Made by a program: the position numbers and the translations under genes. This document shows, piece by piece, positions 1 through 8,717 of a stretch of 38,949 nucleotides of DNA. This DNA comes from an uncultured Pelagibacteraceae bacterium (GTDB taxonomy: Bacteria; Pseudomonadota; Alphaproteobacteria; Pelagibacterales; Pelagibacteraceae): positions 1-38,949 of the forward strand of contig CACNAX010000009.1 in NCBI GenBank assembly GCA_902618565.1. The letters are read 5' to 3'. The notes beneath the pieces are model-generated. The model was given only the letters and a program-made list of their open reading frames with translations, was not told where the DNA came from and did no database searches. The first letter of the stretch is position 1. Each line of letters begins with the position of its first letter.

Positions 1-358
1 ATCTATCAGCAATTCTTGGAATATAAACTGATAAATCGTAAGCTAAATATGAGTCTGAATAATTTAGATTATTTTTTTCAGCCCAATTTATTAAATAACC
101 CATATCAACATTTGGATCTTCATTTTCAAATAATTCAAAATTTGTATCTATATGTTTTATAGAAACACAATTATGTGTAATTCCAGAAGATCTATAATAT
201 TTTAACAATGTATAATATTTTCTATCGTTGCAGCCATGTCTTTTTGGTTTAAAAACTTCCTCTACGAATAGTGGCGTTAAGTAACCTTTTATCGTTGATA
301 GACTATCTATTTTTTCAATTTCTAACAGTTTAGTAATATTATTATCTGATATCTGAAC
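1..358 (-). pseudogene. 5'-truncated protein remnant of unknown family, open at left edge
   Basis: An open frame of 119 codons runs from an in-frame stop at 359-361 leftwards off the window. It reads like real protein (KPKRHGCNDRKYYTLLKYY at roughly residues 38-56; later a stretch ending VDMGYLINWAEKNN) and its codon use matches the neighbours. There is no ATG until 101-103, well inside the frame, and no ribosome binding site near the frame's beginning. I therefore read it as a gene that has lost its 5' end rather than an intact gene, although a rare start such as the internal TTG cannot be excluded. It lies head-to-head with the SHOCT remnant and overlaps its open frame at 337-358. I do not recognise the family and assign no function. 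Confidence 0.5.
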
Positions 359-462
359 TTATCGAAATGTTGGAGAAATTGAATTATTTATATAAATCTA
401 ATGTTTTAACCAAAGATGAGTTCATTAAAGCAAAAGAAAAGTTGCTAAATCAAAATAATTAA
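337..462 (+). pseudogene. SHOCT-domain C-terminal remnant
   Basis: After an in-frame stop at 334-336 a short frame reads on to TAA at 460-462. It contains LIEMLEKLNYLYKSNVLTKD followed by EFIKAKEKLL, which is the pattern of the SHOCT domain: a leucine-rich helix, then LYxxGxLTxxEFxxxKxxLL. SHOCT domains normally form the C-terminal end of larger proteins, and here nothing precedes it except a stop, so it looks like the surviving tail of a deleted gene. The only ATG, at 367, would give a 31-residue peptide without a clear ribosome binding site. The stop lies just before the glycine riboswitch, so part of the gcv promoter may lie inside this remnant. Domain identity is by pattern recognition only. 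Confidence 0.55.
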
Positions 463-470
463 AATATAAG
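442..470 (+). promoter_or_regulatory. candidate promoter of the gcv operon
   Basis: TTGCTA at 442-447 and TATAAG at 465-470 are separated by 17 bases and would start transcription near 477, close to the 5' edge of the first glycine aptamer. In such AT-rich sequence chance matches are frequent, and the predicted start slightly clips the outer pairing of the first aptamer, so the true start may lie a few bases upstream. Confidence 0.3.
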
Positions 471-471
471 A

Positions 472-620
472 GATATACGGGAGAATGGATTGAAATAAAT
501 CCTGCCGAAGGAGCAACCACCCCGGAAACTCTCAGGCAAATGGACCGTACGTATTAACTCTGGAAAGAGAATTATTCTCGCCGAAGGAGCAAATCTCTCA
601 GGCAAAAAGACAGAGGGGGC
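472..620 (+). promoter_or_regulatory. tandem glycine riboswitch upstream of gcvT
   Basis: Two consecutive glycine aptamers are visible. Each carries the conserved core GCCGAAGGAGCAA (504-516 and 580-592) followed by CTCTCAGGCAAA (529-540 and 594-605). The outer helix of the first aptamer pairs TACGG at 476-480 with CCGTA at 545-549; that of the second pairs CTCTG at 558-562 with CAGAG at 611-615. A short linker joins them. The second aptamer ends 14 to 19 bases before the gcvT start, so the 3' strand of its closing helix (cagaggggg) lies close to the ribosome binding region. In known examples glycine binding switches gcv expression on, and this class has been described in SAR11 upstream of gcvT. 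No intrinsic terminator is obvious between it and the start codon, which suggests control of translation. Confidence 0.95.
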
Positions 621-633
621 ATAAAGAGTTAAT

Positions 634-1740
634 ATGAGTATAAAAAAAACATCATTAAATAATCTTCACATTAAGCATGGTGCAAAGCTTGTTGTGTTTG
701 CTGGATATCAAATGCCGATTCAATATAAAGATGGAATTATACAAGAGCATAAATATACACGTTCACACTCTGGTATTTTTGATGTTTCTCATATGGGTCA
801 ATTATTTATATCGGGTGGTGATGATCTTACAAATGATCTTGAAAAGATTTTTCCTGCGGATTTGAAAAAATTGAAAACTAATCAAAGTAAGTATTCATTT
901 TTAATGAATAACAAAGGAGGAATTCAGGACGATCTGATAATTACCAAAACATCTGATGGATTTTTAATTATCTTAAATGCTGCATGCAAGTATAATGATT
1001 ATGAAGTAATAAAATCTAAACTTGATAATCAATATAAATTAAATCTTGACGAGTCATTGTCATTAATTGCATTACAGGGCCCCGAAGCAAAAAATGTTTT
1101 AAATAAAGTTATACCTGGTTGTGACAGTCTAAAATTTATGAACGGAAACAACCATGTCTATAAAAATGAAAAAGTATACATAACTAGATCAGGATATACT
1201 GGTGAGGATGGATTTGAAATTTCTATAAAAAATAGTGATGCTGAAACTTTTGTAGAAAGTTTAATAGAAAATGGATCTAAATTGATTGGTTTAGGAGCAA
1301 GAGATACATTAAGAATGGAAGCTGGACTCTGCTTGTATGGAAATGATTTAGATAACGATACCAGTCCTATCGAAGCTAATCTAAAATGGGCAATACCTAA
1401 GAGTAGAATTGAGACTGAATTTGTTGGATCAGAAGTTTTAAAAAATCAATTTCAAAGTGGAGTAAAAAAATTAAGAGTTGGCATAAAACCAGACAGCAGA
1501 GTAATTGCTAGAGGAAATACAAAAATTTACAATGATAAAAATCAAGAAATTGGGAAAGTAACAAGTGGTACGTTTGGACCGAGTGTAGAACATCCTATAG
1601 CAATGGGATATGTCGATAATAGTTATTCAACAGTAAATACAAAAATATTTCTTGAAGTTAGAGGAAAAAAAATTCCAGCAAATATTTGTAACTTACCGTT
1701 TTATAAAAAAAATTACGTAAAAGGGGAAATTAATGTCTGA
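634..1740 (+). CDS. gcvT: glycine cleavage system T protein (aminomethyltransferase)
   Basis: The 368-residue protein has the usual GcvT length. It transfers the methylene group from the aminomethyl-lipoyl arm of H protein to tetrahydrofolate, releasing ammonia and forming 5,10-methylene-THF. Visible family signatures are [10 protein letters not shown] near residues 22-31, [10 protein letters not shown] at 47-56, the GGIQDDLI segment with the Asp99/Asp100 pair that corresponds to the catalytic aspartate of E. coli Gcv[12 protein letters not shown] in the middle, and [16 protein letters not shown] further on. The start at 634 follows directly after the glycine riboswitch, with AAAGAG at 623-628 as possible ribosome binding site. 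It overlaps gcvH by 8 bases, so translation of the two is probably coupled. First gene of the gcvTHP operon. Confidence 0.97.
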   Translation: MSIKKTSLNNLHIKHGAKLVVFAGYQMPIQYKDGIIQEHKYTRSHSGIFDVSHMGQLFISGGDDLTNDLEKIFPADLKKLKTNQSKYSFLMNNKGGIQDDLIITKTSDGFLIILNAACKYNDYEVIKSKLDNQYKLNLDESLSLIALQGPEAKNVLNKVIPGCDSLKFMNGNNHVYKNEKVYITRSGYTGEDGFEISIKNSDAETFVESLIENGSKLIGLGARDTLRMEAGLCLYGNDLDNDTSPIEANLKWAIPKSRIETEFVGSEVLKNQFQSGVKKLRVGIKPDSRVIARGNTKIYNDKNQEIGKVTSGTFGPSVEHPIAMGYVDNSYSTVNTKIFLEVRGKKIPANICNLPFYKKNYVKGEINV

Positions 1741-2113
1741 AGTTAAATATTCAAAAGAACATGAGTGGATTAAACTAGATGGAGAAGAAGCTACAATTGG
1801 AATCACCAAGCACGCAACAGAAATGCTTGGGGATATAGTATTTGCTGAACTCCCAGAGAAAGGTTCAAATGTTGATAAAGATGGAACTGCTGGAGTGGTT
1901 GAGTCAACGAAAGCTGCTAGTGATGTTTACACTCCTGTTAGTGGAGAAGTTATAGATACAAATCAAATGATAGTTGATGATCCATCAAAAATAAATGAAG
2001 ACCCAGAAGAGACTGCGTGGTTTTTTAAACTTAAAATAAAAGACAAATCTGAAATGGATAGTCTTATGAGTAAAGAAGAATATGAAAAATTTGCAAAGGA
2101 GACATCAGCATAA
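1733..2113 (+). CDS. gcvH: glycine cleavage system H protein (lipoyl carrier)
   Basis: A 126-residue H protein, the shuttle that carries the aminomethyl group between P, T and L proteins on a lipoyl arm. The lipoylation site is in [10 protein letters not shown] with the modified lysine at residue 60, and the N-terminal [10 protein letters not shown] and the [19 protein letters not shown] segments are typical. The start is set by AAGGGG at 1721-1726, within the end of gcvT. The stop shares a base with the gcvP start (TAATG at 2111-2115), giving strict co-translation. No gene for the L protein (dihydrolipoamide dehydrogenase) or for lipoate attachment is in the window, so these must be supplied from elsewhere. 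Confidence 0.97.
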   Translation: MSEVKYSKEHEWIKLDGEEATIGITKHATEMLGDIVFAELPEKGSNVDKDGTAGVVESTKAASDVYTPVSGEVIDTNQMIVDDPSKINEDPEETAWFFKLKIKDKSEMDSLMSKEEYEKFAKETSA

Positions 2114-4983
2114 TGTTACCAAATTCAGAAAAAGATTTTATAAAAAGACACATTGGACCTTCTAAAGAAGACCAATCAAAAATGTTAAAAGAATTAAATT
2201 ATCAATCAATAGATGATTTAATGAATAACACTGTTCCAGAAAAAATAATGTTTAAAGGTGAGCTTAATATCGGAGAATCTAATTCAGAATATGAGGCGTT
2301 AAGAAAATTAAGAGCAATTTCAAAAAAAAATCATGTTTACTCAAATTTTATTGGAATGGGTTATTATGGAACTTATACGCCATATGTAATTTTAAGAAAT
2401 ATTTTAGAAAATCCAGGTTGGTATACATCATATACACCTTATCAGCCTGAAGTAGCTCAAGGAAGACTTGAGATGTTATTAAACTTTCAACAAATGATTG
2501 TTGATTTTACTGGAATGGATATCGCTAATGCTTCTTTATTGGATGAAGGTACAGCAGCAGCAGAAGCCATGGGTCTTAGTTATAGATTAAATAAAAAAGA
2601 TAGTAATTTAGTTTTTGTGTCTGAGGATTGCCATCCTCAAACAATAAATGTAATTCAAACTAGAGCCGAACCAATGGGTTTAAAAGTTTTAGTTGGAAAA
2701 GAAGATGAAGTTTTAGATCAATTAAAAGAGGATTTAGTTTGTGGAATTTTACAATATCCTGGAAGTTTAGGAGATATTAAAGATCCTAGTGAAGCAATTA
2801 GCAAAATACGTAAAAAAAACGGTAAGGCTGTATTAGCTTGTGATTTATTAGCATTAGCAAAATTAAAAACACCAAGAGAACTTGGTGCTGATATAGCTGT
2901 TGGGAGCTCTCAGCGATTTGGAATACCAATGGGATATGGAGGTCCACATGCAGCATTTTTTGCAACTAAAGACGAGTATAAAAGATCGATGCCTGGTAGA
3001 ATTGTTGGTGTGTCGGTTGATAGACATGGTAATAAGGCATACAGATTATCTTTACAGACTAGAGAGCAACACATCAGAAGAGATAAGGCGACAAGCAATA
3101 TTTGTACTGCACAAGCTTTATTAGCAATTGTTTCAGCAGCATATGCTATTTATCATGGCCCAGATGGAATTAAAAATATTTCTGAAAGAGTTTCTCAATT
3201 AGCAAAAAGTTTTGCTGATAAAATAAAACAGTCAGGTTATGAAATTTATTCTGATTATTTTTTTGATACTGTTACAATTATTACCAAAGAAAAGACTGAT
3301 CAAATTTATAAAAATGCTCTAAATCAGAAAGTTAATATACGAAAAGTAAATTCTGAAATGCTTGCGGTCTCTTTTGATGAAAGAAAAAACGTTTATAGAG
3401 TAAATCAATTATTAAAAATTTTTAATGCTGCAGAATCAATAAAAAAAGAGGATCCTTCAGTTAAATTACCTAATTTACCAAAAAATTTATTAAGAACTTC
3501 AAAATATTTAGAGCATCCAATTTTTAACTTATATCATTCAGAAACTGAAATGCTTAGATATCTTAAAAAGCTAGAGGATAAGGATATAGCATTGAATAGA
3601 ACTATGATAGCACTTGGATCATGCACAATGAAGTTAAATGCTGCTGCTGAAATGATCCCGATTTCTTGGAAAGAATTTGCAGAACCTCATCCTTTTGTTC
3701 CAGTTGAACAAATGGAAGGTTTTAGAGATTTGTTTACTGATTTAAAAAATTGGTTGAGATCTATAACAGGTTTTTCCGGTGTTTCTCTACAACCTAATGC
3801 AGGCGCCCAAGGAGAATATGCAGGTCTAATGGTTATAAGAAAGTACCACTTAGATAGAGATGAAGCTCATCGTAATATATGTTTAATCCCAAGTTCGGCA
3901 CATGGTACAAATCCAGCAAGCGCACAAATGGTTGGAATGAAAGTGGTTGTTGTTAATTGTGATAAAGAGGGAAATGTAGATTTCGATGATTTAAAGAAAA
4001 AAGTAGAGCAACATTCAGAAAATCTTGCAGCTTTAATGGTAACTTACCCATCTACTCATGGAGTATTTGAGGAAAAAATAACTGATATTTGTGAGTTAGT
4101 TCATAAACATGGTGGACAGGTCTATATGGATGGAGCAAATTTAAATGCCCTTGTTGGAGTTGCAAAGCCTGGAAATTTTGGTCCAGATGTTTGTCATATT
4201 AATCTGCATAAAACATTTTGTATTCCTCACGGTGGTGGTGGACCTGGAATGGGACCTATAGCTTGTAAAAAACATTTACAAGTTTATCTGCCTAATCATC
4301 CAGTGATAAAAGATTGCGGACCAACAAGTGGAATTGGAGCAGTATCAGCAGCTCCTTGGGGCAGCTCAAGTATTCTATCAATCTCTTGGATGTATATTAA
4401 AATGATGGGGTCAGCAGGATTAAAGCTTGCTACTCAAGTTGCAATTTTAAACGCAAATTATATTGCCCACAGACTAAAAGATCACTTTCCGATTTTGTAC
4501 AAAGGTGCAAATGGCAATGTTGCACATGAGTGCATAATTGATATTAGAAATATTAAATCTGAAACAGGGGTAACAGAAGAAGATATTGCTAAAAGAATGA
4601 TAGATTTTGGATTTCACGCACCAACTATGTCATGGCCTGTTGCTGGCACTATGATGATAGAGCCAACTGAAAGTGAAGGCTTGTCAGAAATAGACAGATT
4701 TTGTGACACTTTAATTAAGATTAAACAAGAAATTGAAAAAATTAAATCAGGTGAATTTGATAAAATTGATAATCCAATTAAAAATGCTCCTCACACTGAT
4801 ACAGAATTATCATCAGATGTATGGGAACATAAATATTCAAGACAAGAAGCAGCATATCCTGCAAGTTTTCTAAAACAAAATAAATTTTGGCCTCCAGTTG
4901 CTCGAGTAGACAATGTTTATGGAGATAAAAATATATTCTGCACATGTCCAAGTATGGATGAGTTTAAAGAAGACGCAGCATAA
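2113..4983 (+). CDS. gcvP: glycine dehydrogenase (decarboxylating), P protein, single chain
   Basis: A 956-residue, full-length fused P protein (E. coli form is 957), in contrast to the split GcvPA/GcvPB of many Gram-positives. It decarboxylates glycine with pyridoxal phosphate and loads the aminomethyl group onto GcvH. The PLP lysine is Lys700 in INLHKTFCIPHGGGGPG, just after His699, with the glycine-rich loop behind it. The N-terminal RHIGPSKEDQ, SNFIGMGYYGTYTPYVI, and SLLDEGTAAAEAM segments are also characteristic. It is the last gene of gcvTHP; the next gene starts only 5 bases after the stop, so read-through into the lipid operon is possible. Confidence 0.98.
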   Translation: MLPNSEKDFIKRHIGPSKEDQSKMLKELNYQSIDDLMNNTVPEKIMFKGELNIGESNSEYEALRKLRAISKKNHVYSNFIGMGYYGTYTPYVILRNILENPGWYTSYTPYQPEVAQGRLEMLLNFQQMIVDFTGMDIANASLLDEGTAAAEAMGLSYRLNKKDSNLVFVSEDCHPQTINVIQTRAEPMGLKVLVGKEDEVLDQLKEDLVCGILQYPGSLGDIKDPSEAISKIRKKNGKAVLACDLLALAKLKTPRELGADIAVGSSQRFGIPMGYGGPHAAFFATKDEYKRSMPGRIVGVSVDRHGNKAYRLSLQTREQHIRRDKATSNICTAQALLAIVSAAYAIYHGPDGIKNISERVSQLAKSFADKIKQSGYEIYSDYFFDTVTIITKEKTDQIYKNALNQKVNIRKVNSEMLAVSFDERKNVYRVNQLLKIFNAAESIKKEDPSVKLPNLPKNLLRTSKYLEHPIFNLYHSETEMLRYLKKLEDKDIALNRTMIALGSCTMKLNAAAEMIPISWKEFAEPHPFVPVEQMEGFRDLFTDLKNWLRSITGFSGVSLQPNAGAQGEYAGLMVIRKYHLDRDEAHRNICLIPSSAHGTNPASAQMVGMKVVVVNCDKEGNVDFDDLKKKVEQHSENLAALMVTYPSTHGVFEEKITDICELVHKHGGQVYMDGANLNALVGVAKPGNFGPDVCHINLHKTFCIPHGGGGPGMGPIACKKHLQVYLPNHPVIKDCGPTSGIGAVSAAPWGSSSILSISWMYIKMMGSAGLKLATQVAILNANYIAHRLKDHFPILYKGANGNVAHECIIDIRNIKSETGVTEEDIAKRMIDFGFHAPTMSWPVAGTMMIEPTESEGLSEIDRFCDTLIKIKQEIEKIKSGEFDKIDNPIKNAPHTDTELSSDVWEHKYSRQEAAYPASFLKQNKFWPPVARVDNVYGDKNIFCTCPSMDEFKEDAA

Positions 4984-4988
4984 CCTTA

Positions 4989-6227
4989 ATGCGAATTGCA
5001 GTAATTGGATCAGGAATCTCTGGTTTATCAGCAGCACAAAAGCTTTCCAAAAAACACCATGTTGATTTATTTGAAAGTGAAGATCATTTTGGTGGTCATT
5101 CATATACCTTAGATACTTTAATTAATGGTAAAAAAGTTCCTGTAGATATTGGCTTTATTGTTTTTAATCATGAAACTTATCCAAATCTCATAAATTTTTT
5201 TAACGAATTAAAAATTGAAATTGAAAAAAGCGATATGTCATTTTCTGTTTCTGTAAAAGATACAAATTATGAATATTGTGGCAGAGGTTTAAACGGAATT
5301 TTTGCAAACAAAGCTAATTTTTTTAATTTAAAATTTTTAAAAATGTTTTTTGATATTATAAATTTCTACAAAAAATGTGACCAAATTAAAAGTTTAAATG
5401 AAGAGATTACTCTTGGTGAATTTCTTGAAAAAAATAAATGGTCAAACAATTTTATTAATTTTCATCTAATCCCAATGGTTTCTGCTATCTGGTCTATGCC
5501 ACCAGTAGAAGCAAATCAAATGCCAATTAAATTTTTCTTAAAATTTTTTCAAAATCATGGACTTTTTAAATTAAAAAATAGACCACAATGGTACACAGTC
5601 ACCAACAGAAGTAGAACTTATGTAGAGAAAGTATTAACTCAAATAAGTGGAGAATATTTTAAAAATTACAAAATTAGTTCGATAAAAAGAAATAAAACTG
5701 GTGTTCAAGTATATTATGGTGCTAGCAACGAATTTTTTGACTATGATAAAGTTGTTATCGCTACTCATGCAGATGATGCATTGAAAATATTGAGCGAGCC
5801 GACTGATGATGAAAAAAAAATACTTTCAAATTTTAAATATAAATCCAATCTAGCAGTAATACATACTGATGATGTATGTATGCCAAATAATAAAAAAGTT
5901 TGGTCTTCATGGAATTCCTCAGTTGATAAGTCAGATATTAGCAAAACATCGCTTACTTATTGGCTTAACTTATTGCAAAACTTGAAAACAGAAAAAAATA
6001 TTTTCTTAACCTTAAATCCTTTTTTTGAAATAGATCAAAAAAAAGTCCTACAAAAAGTTACTTTTACCCACCCTTATTTTGATCAAGATGCTTTGAATAA
6101 TCAAAAATTATTAAAAGAAATACAAAATAAAAGAAATGTATTGTTTTGTGGAAGTTATTTTGGTTACGGTTTTCATGAAGATGGAATAAAATCATCCATT
6201 AATATGATTGAAAACCTAAATGATTAA
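4989..6227 (+). CDS. FAD/NAD-binding amine-oxidase-like protein (COG2907 type)
   Basis: This 412-residue flavoprotein opens with a dinucleotide-binding fold, IAVIGSGISGLSAAQKL, with the GxGxxG glycines at residues 7, 9 and 12, followed by FESEDHFGGHSYT, the second FAD contact of the amine-oxidase/desaturase superfamily. DIGFIVFNHETYPNLI and the closing CGSYFGYGFHEDGIKSS stretch are typical of COG2907. It heads a tight run with DUF1365 (8-base overlap), a CFA-synthase-like methyltransferase and a DUF3833 lipoprotein. In Rhodobacter sphaeroides a set of such proteins (UfaM, UfaD, UfaO) methylates and oxidises unsaturated fatty acyl chains to furan fatty acids; assignment of this one to the desaturase role is inference. 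A general amine oxidase is less likely given its neighbours. Confidence 0.85.
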   Translation: MRIAVIGSGISGLSAAQKLSKKHHVDLFESEDHFGGHSYTLDTLINGKKVPVDIGFIVFNHETYPNLINFFNELKIEIEKSDMSFSVSVKDTNYEYCGRGLNGIFANKANFFNLKFLKMFFDIINFYKKCDQIKSLNEEITLGEFLEKNKWSNNFINFHLIPMVSAIWSMPPVEANQMPIKFFLKFFQNHGLFKLKNRPQWYTVTNRSRTYVEKVLTQISGEYFKNYKISSIKRNKTGVQVYYGASNEFFDYDKVVIATHADDALKILSEPTDDEKKILSNFKYKSNLAVIHTDDVCMPNNKKVWSSWNSSVDKSDISKTSLTYWLNLLQNLKTEKNIFLTLNPFFEIDQKKVLQKVTFTHPYFDQDALNNQKLLKEIQNKRNVLFCGSYFGYGFHEDGIKSSINMIENLND

Positions 6228-6987
6228 AAATTCCAATATTTACGAAGGTAAAGTAATTCACAAAAGATTTAAGCCAAAATATCACTTTTTTAAATACAAC
6301 GTTTTCTCACTCTTTTTAGATCTTGATGAAATTAATTTGATTCAAAAAAAAATTAAAATTTTTTCAAACAATAGTTTTAATATTTTAAGTTTTTATGACA
6401 AAGATCACGGACCTAGAGATGGTAGTGATTTAAAGGCCTGGGTAATAGATAATTTAAAATCAAACAATATTCAATTTGAAAACATAAAGATAAAATTACT
6501 TTGTTATCCTAGAATATTTGGTTACGTATTTAATCCATTAAGTATTTTTTTCGTTTATGATAATCATTCAAAAATTATAGCTATATTGTATGAAGTTAAA
6601 AATACATTTGGTGAGCAACATACTTATATATTTAAAGTCAACGACGAAAAAATAATTACAAATAGCTGTGATAAAAAGTTTTTCGTTTCACCATTTATTG
6701 AAATGAAAAGTAAATACAATTTTAGAATCCTTAAACCTGAAAAAACGTTATCTGTTATAATTGATCAAAGTGATAAGGAGGGAAAATTGTTATATGCTTC
6801 ACAAGATGGGGTTGCAAAGGAAATTAACAATAAAAATATGCTTATATCTTATATTTCTCACCCTTTAATGACTTTTAAAGTTATTGCCGCAATTCATTTT
6901 GAAGCATTAAAATTATGGTTAAAGGGAGTTAAGTTAGTTAAAAAAAATATAAAAATAAAAAATAACATTACGTTTGAAAAAAAATGA
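6220..6987 (+). CDS. DUF1365 family protein
   Basis: The 255-residue protein begins IYEGKVIHKRFKPKYHFFKY and contains NVFSLFLDLDEI, YPRIFGYVFNPLSIFFVYD and EVKNTFGEQHTYIF, all hallmarks of DUF1365 (COG3496). The family is almost always found beside a COG2907 flavoprotein and a CFA-synthase-like enzyme, as here, where it overlaps both neighbours (8 and 4 bases). That linkage suggests a step in modification of fatty acyl chains of phospholipids, but its chemistry cannot be read from the sequence. No signal peptide is visible; hydrophobic stretches are short, so it is probably cytoplasmic or peripheral to the membrane. Confidence 0.85.
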   Translation: MIKNSNIYEGKVIHKRFKPKYHFFKYNVFSLFLDLDEINLIQKKIKIFSNNSFNILSFYDKDHGPRDGSDLKAWVIDNLKSNNIQFENIKIKLLCYPRIFGYVFNPLSIFFVYDNHSKIIAILYEVKNTFGEQHTYIFKVNDEKIITNSCDKKFFVSPFIEMKSKYNFRILKPEKTLSVIIDQSDKEGKLLYASQDGVAKEINNKNMLISYISHPLMTFKVIAAIHFEALKLWLKGVKLVKKNIKIKNNITFEKK

Positions 6988-8165
6988 ATTTTAATCTTTT
7001 GTCAGATAAAATAGTATTTAATACTCTAAAACTAATAAAGCATGGATTTCTTGAAATTCAAAATCATGACAGCAAAATATATAAGTTTGGTAATGAGAGT
7101 GAATTATTAAGAGCAAAGATTAAAATTAACAAACCTGGTTTAACACTTCAAATAATAAAATCGGGAAGTGTAGGACTTGCAGAAGCGTACATGCGAAATG
7201 AATTTGAAACAGATAATCTAACTAATCTAATAGAAATAACAGCTAAAAATATAAAACTTGTTTATAAATTTTCAGGTATCTTTGATATATCAATGATTAA
7301 TAAATTAAAGAGTATTTTCATAAAAAATAATAAGAGCAGAAGTAAGAAAAATATTTCAAAACATTATGATTTAGGAAATGATTTCTTTTCATTATGGTTA
7401 GATCCTTCACTTACTTATTCAAGTGCAATTTTTGAAAAACAAAAAGATGATTTATTTTCTGCTCAACTAAATAAATATAAAAAACTTACAGAATTAATAA
7501 AGCCAAATGTAGGAAATAAAATTTTAGAAATTGGCTGTGGCTGGGGTGGCTTTGCTGAATATGTCGGTAAAAATTATGATGTAAAATTAGATTGTATAAC
7601 AATTTCTAAAGAGCAATTTGAATTTTCAAAAAAAAGAATATTTGAAAATGGATTGAATGAAAAAGTGAATATATTTTTGAAAGATTATAGAGATGTAAAA
7701 GACAAATATGACTCTATCGCATCTATAGAAATGATAGAAGCGGTTGGGCAAAACTATTTAGTAAACTATTTTAAAAGTATTAAAAAAAATCTATCTGAGA
7801 ACGGAAGGGCAGCGATACAAGCCATAACAATCGATGATAGTTTATTTGACAGATATAAAACCAAAGAAGACTTTATACAAAAATACATATTTCCTGGAGG
7901 TTTTTTGCCATCAAAAAAAAAATTATATGATTTATCTAGTAGCAACGGTTTAGAAATTAAAAAATATGAATCTTATGGTTCTCACTATTCCAGTACTTTA
8001 AAAATATGGAGAGATGAATTCCTAAAAAAATGGGAAGAGATTTCAAAACATGGATTTGATAATAAATTTAAACGTATGTGGCATTTTTATTTGTCATATT
8101 GTGAAGCAGGGTTTAAATCAAAGAATATAGATTTAATTCAATTTTCCATGCAAAATAAAATTTAA
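6984..8165 (+). CDS. cyclopropane-fatty-acyl-phospholipid synthase-like methyltransferase
   Basis: A 393-residue SAM-dependent enzyme of the CFA synthase family (E. coli Cfa is 382). The SAM-binding loop is ILEIGCGWGGFAEYVG at residues 180-195; upstream lies KNISKHYDLGNDFFSLWLD, the conserved region preceding the catalytic domain, with SLTYSSAIF after it. Near the C-terminus SYCEAGFKSKNIDLIQFS matches the end of the family. These enzymes add a methylene, or in some subfamilies a methyl group, to the double bond of acyl chains in membrane phospholipids. With DUF1365 and a COG2907 flavoprotein next to it, a methyl-adding UfaM-like role in making methylated or furan fatty acids is as plausible as plain cyclopropane formation; sequence reading alone does not decide. 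Confidence 0.9.
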   Translation: MNFNLLSDKIVFNTLKLIKHGFLEIQNHDSKIYKFGNESELLRAKIKINKPGLTLQIIKSGSVGLAEAYMRNEFETDNLTNLIEITAKNIKLVYKFSGIFDISMINKLKSIFIKNNKSRSKKNISKHYDLGNDFFSLWLDPSLTYSSAIFEKQKDDLFSAQLNKYKKLTELIKPNVGNKILEIGCGWGGFAEYVGKNYDVKLDCITISKEQFEFSKKRIFENGLNEKVNIFLKDYRDVKDKYDSIASIEMIEAVGQNYLVNYFKSIKKNLSENGRAAIQAITIDDSLFDRYKTKEDFIQKYIFPGGFLPSKKKLYDLSSSNGLEIKKYESYGSHYSSTLKIWRDEFLKKWEEISKHGFDNKFKRMWHFYLSYCEAGFKSKNIDLIQFSMQNKI

Positions 8166-8166
8166 T

Positions 8167-8715
8167 ATGATTAACAAAAAATTTTTTAAAGTATTTTTAT
8201 TGATAATTTTTACAGGATTAATTACAAGCTGTATAAATAATCAATCTATGAAACCAGAAGATTTTAAAGATCAAAAACCAAGATTAATAATTGAAGAATA
8301 TTTAAGCGGAAACGTTAAAGCTTGGGGCATACTCCAAAACAGATCAGGTAAAGTTACAAGACAATTTTCAGCAGACTTGGACGGTAAGTGGGATGGCAAA
8401 CAACTTATATTAGATGAAAAATTTATTTGGAATGACGGTGAAATACAAAATAGGCAATGGGTAATAGATAAAATTGATGAACATAATTATGAGGGAACCG
8501 CAGGCGATGTAGTTGGAAAGGCTAGAGGGTATTCGTATGGCCCAGCATTTAAATTTGAGTATGTTTTGTTAGTTCCAGTGAAAGGAAAAAATATCAAAAT
8601 TACTTTTGATGATTGGATATTTATGCAAGACGAAAGAGTAGCTATCAACAGAGCTAAAATGACAAAATTTGGAATTAAAGTTGCAGAGTTGACTGTGATG
8701 TTTGTTAAAGATTAA
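8167..8715 (+). CDS. DUF3833 family lipoprotein
   Basis: The 182-residue protein starts with a lipoprotein signal: basic MINKKFFKVF, a hydrophobic stretch, and the lipobox LITSC with the acylated cysteine at residue 22. The body shows FSADLDGKWDGKQLILDE, GEIQNRQWVIDK and GTAGDVVGKARGYSYGPAF, the pattern of DUF3833. Members are anchored to a membrane and occur in CFA/DUF1365 operons of many proteobacteria; a lipocalin-like barrel that handles the modified lipid has been a common guess, not a shown function. The start lies one base after the stop of the methyltransferase, so it is the last gene of this operon; the convergent SDR stops two bases further on. Confidence 0.85.
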   Translation: MINKKFFKVFLLIIFTGLITSCINNQSMKPEDFKDQKPRLIIEEYLSGNVKAWGILQNRSGKVTRQFSADLDGKWDGKQLILDEKFIWNDGEIQNRQWVIDKIDEHNYEGTAGDVVGKARGYSYGPAFKFEYVLLVPVKGKNIKITFDDWIFMQDERVAINRAKMTKFGIKVAELTVMFVKD

Positions 8716-8717
8716 TT

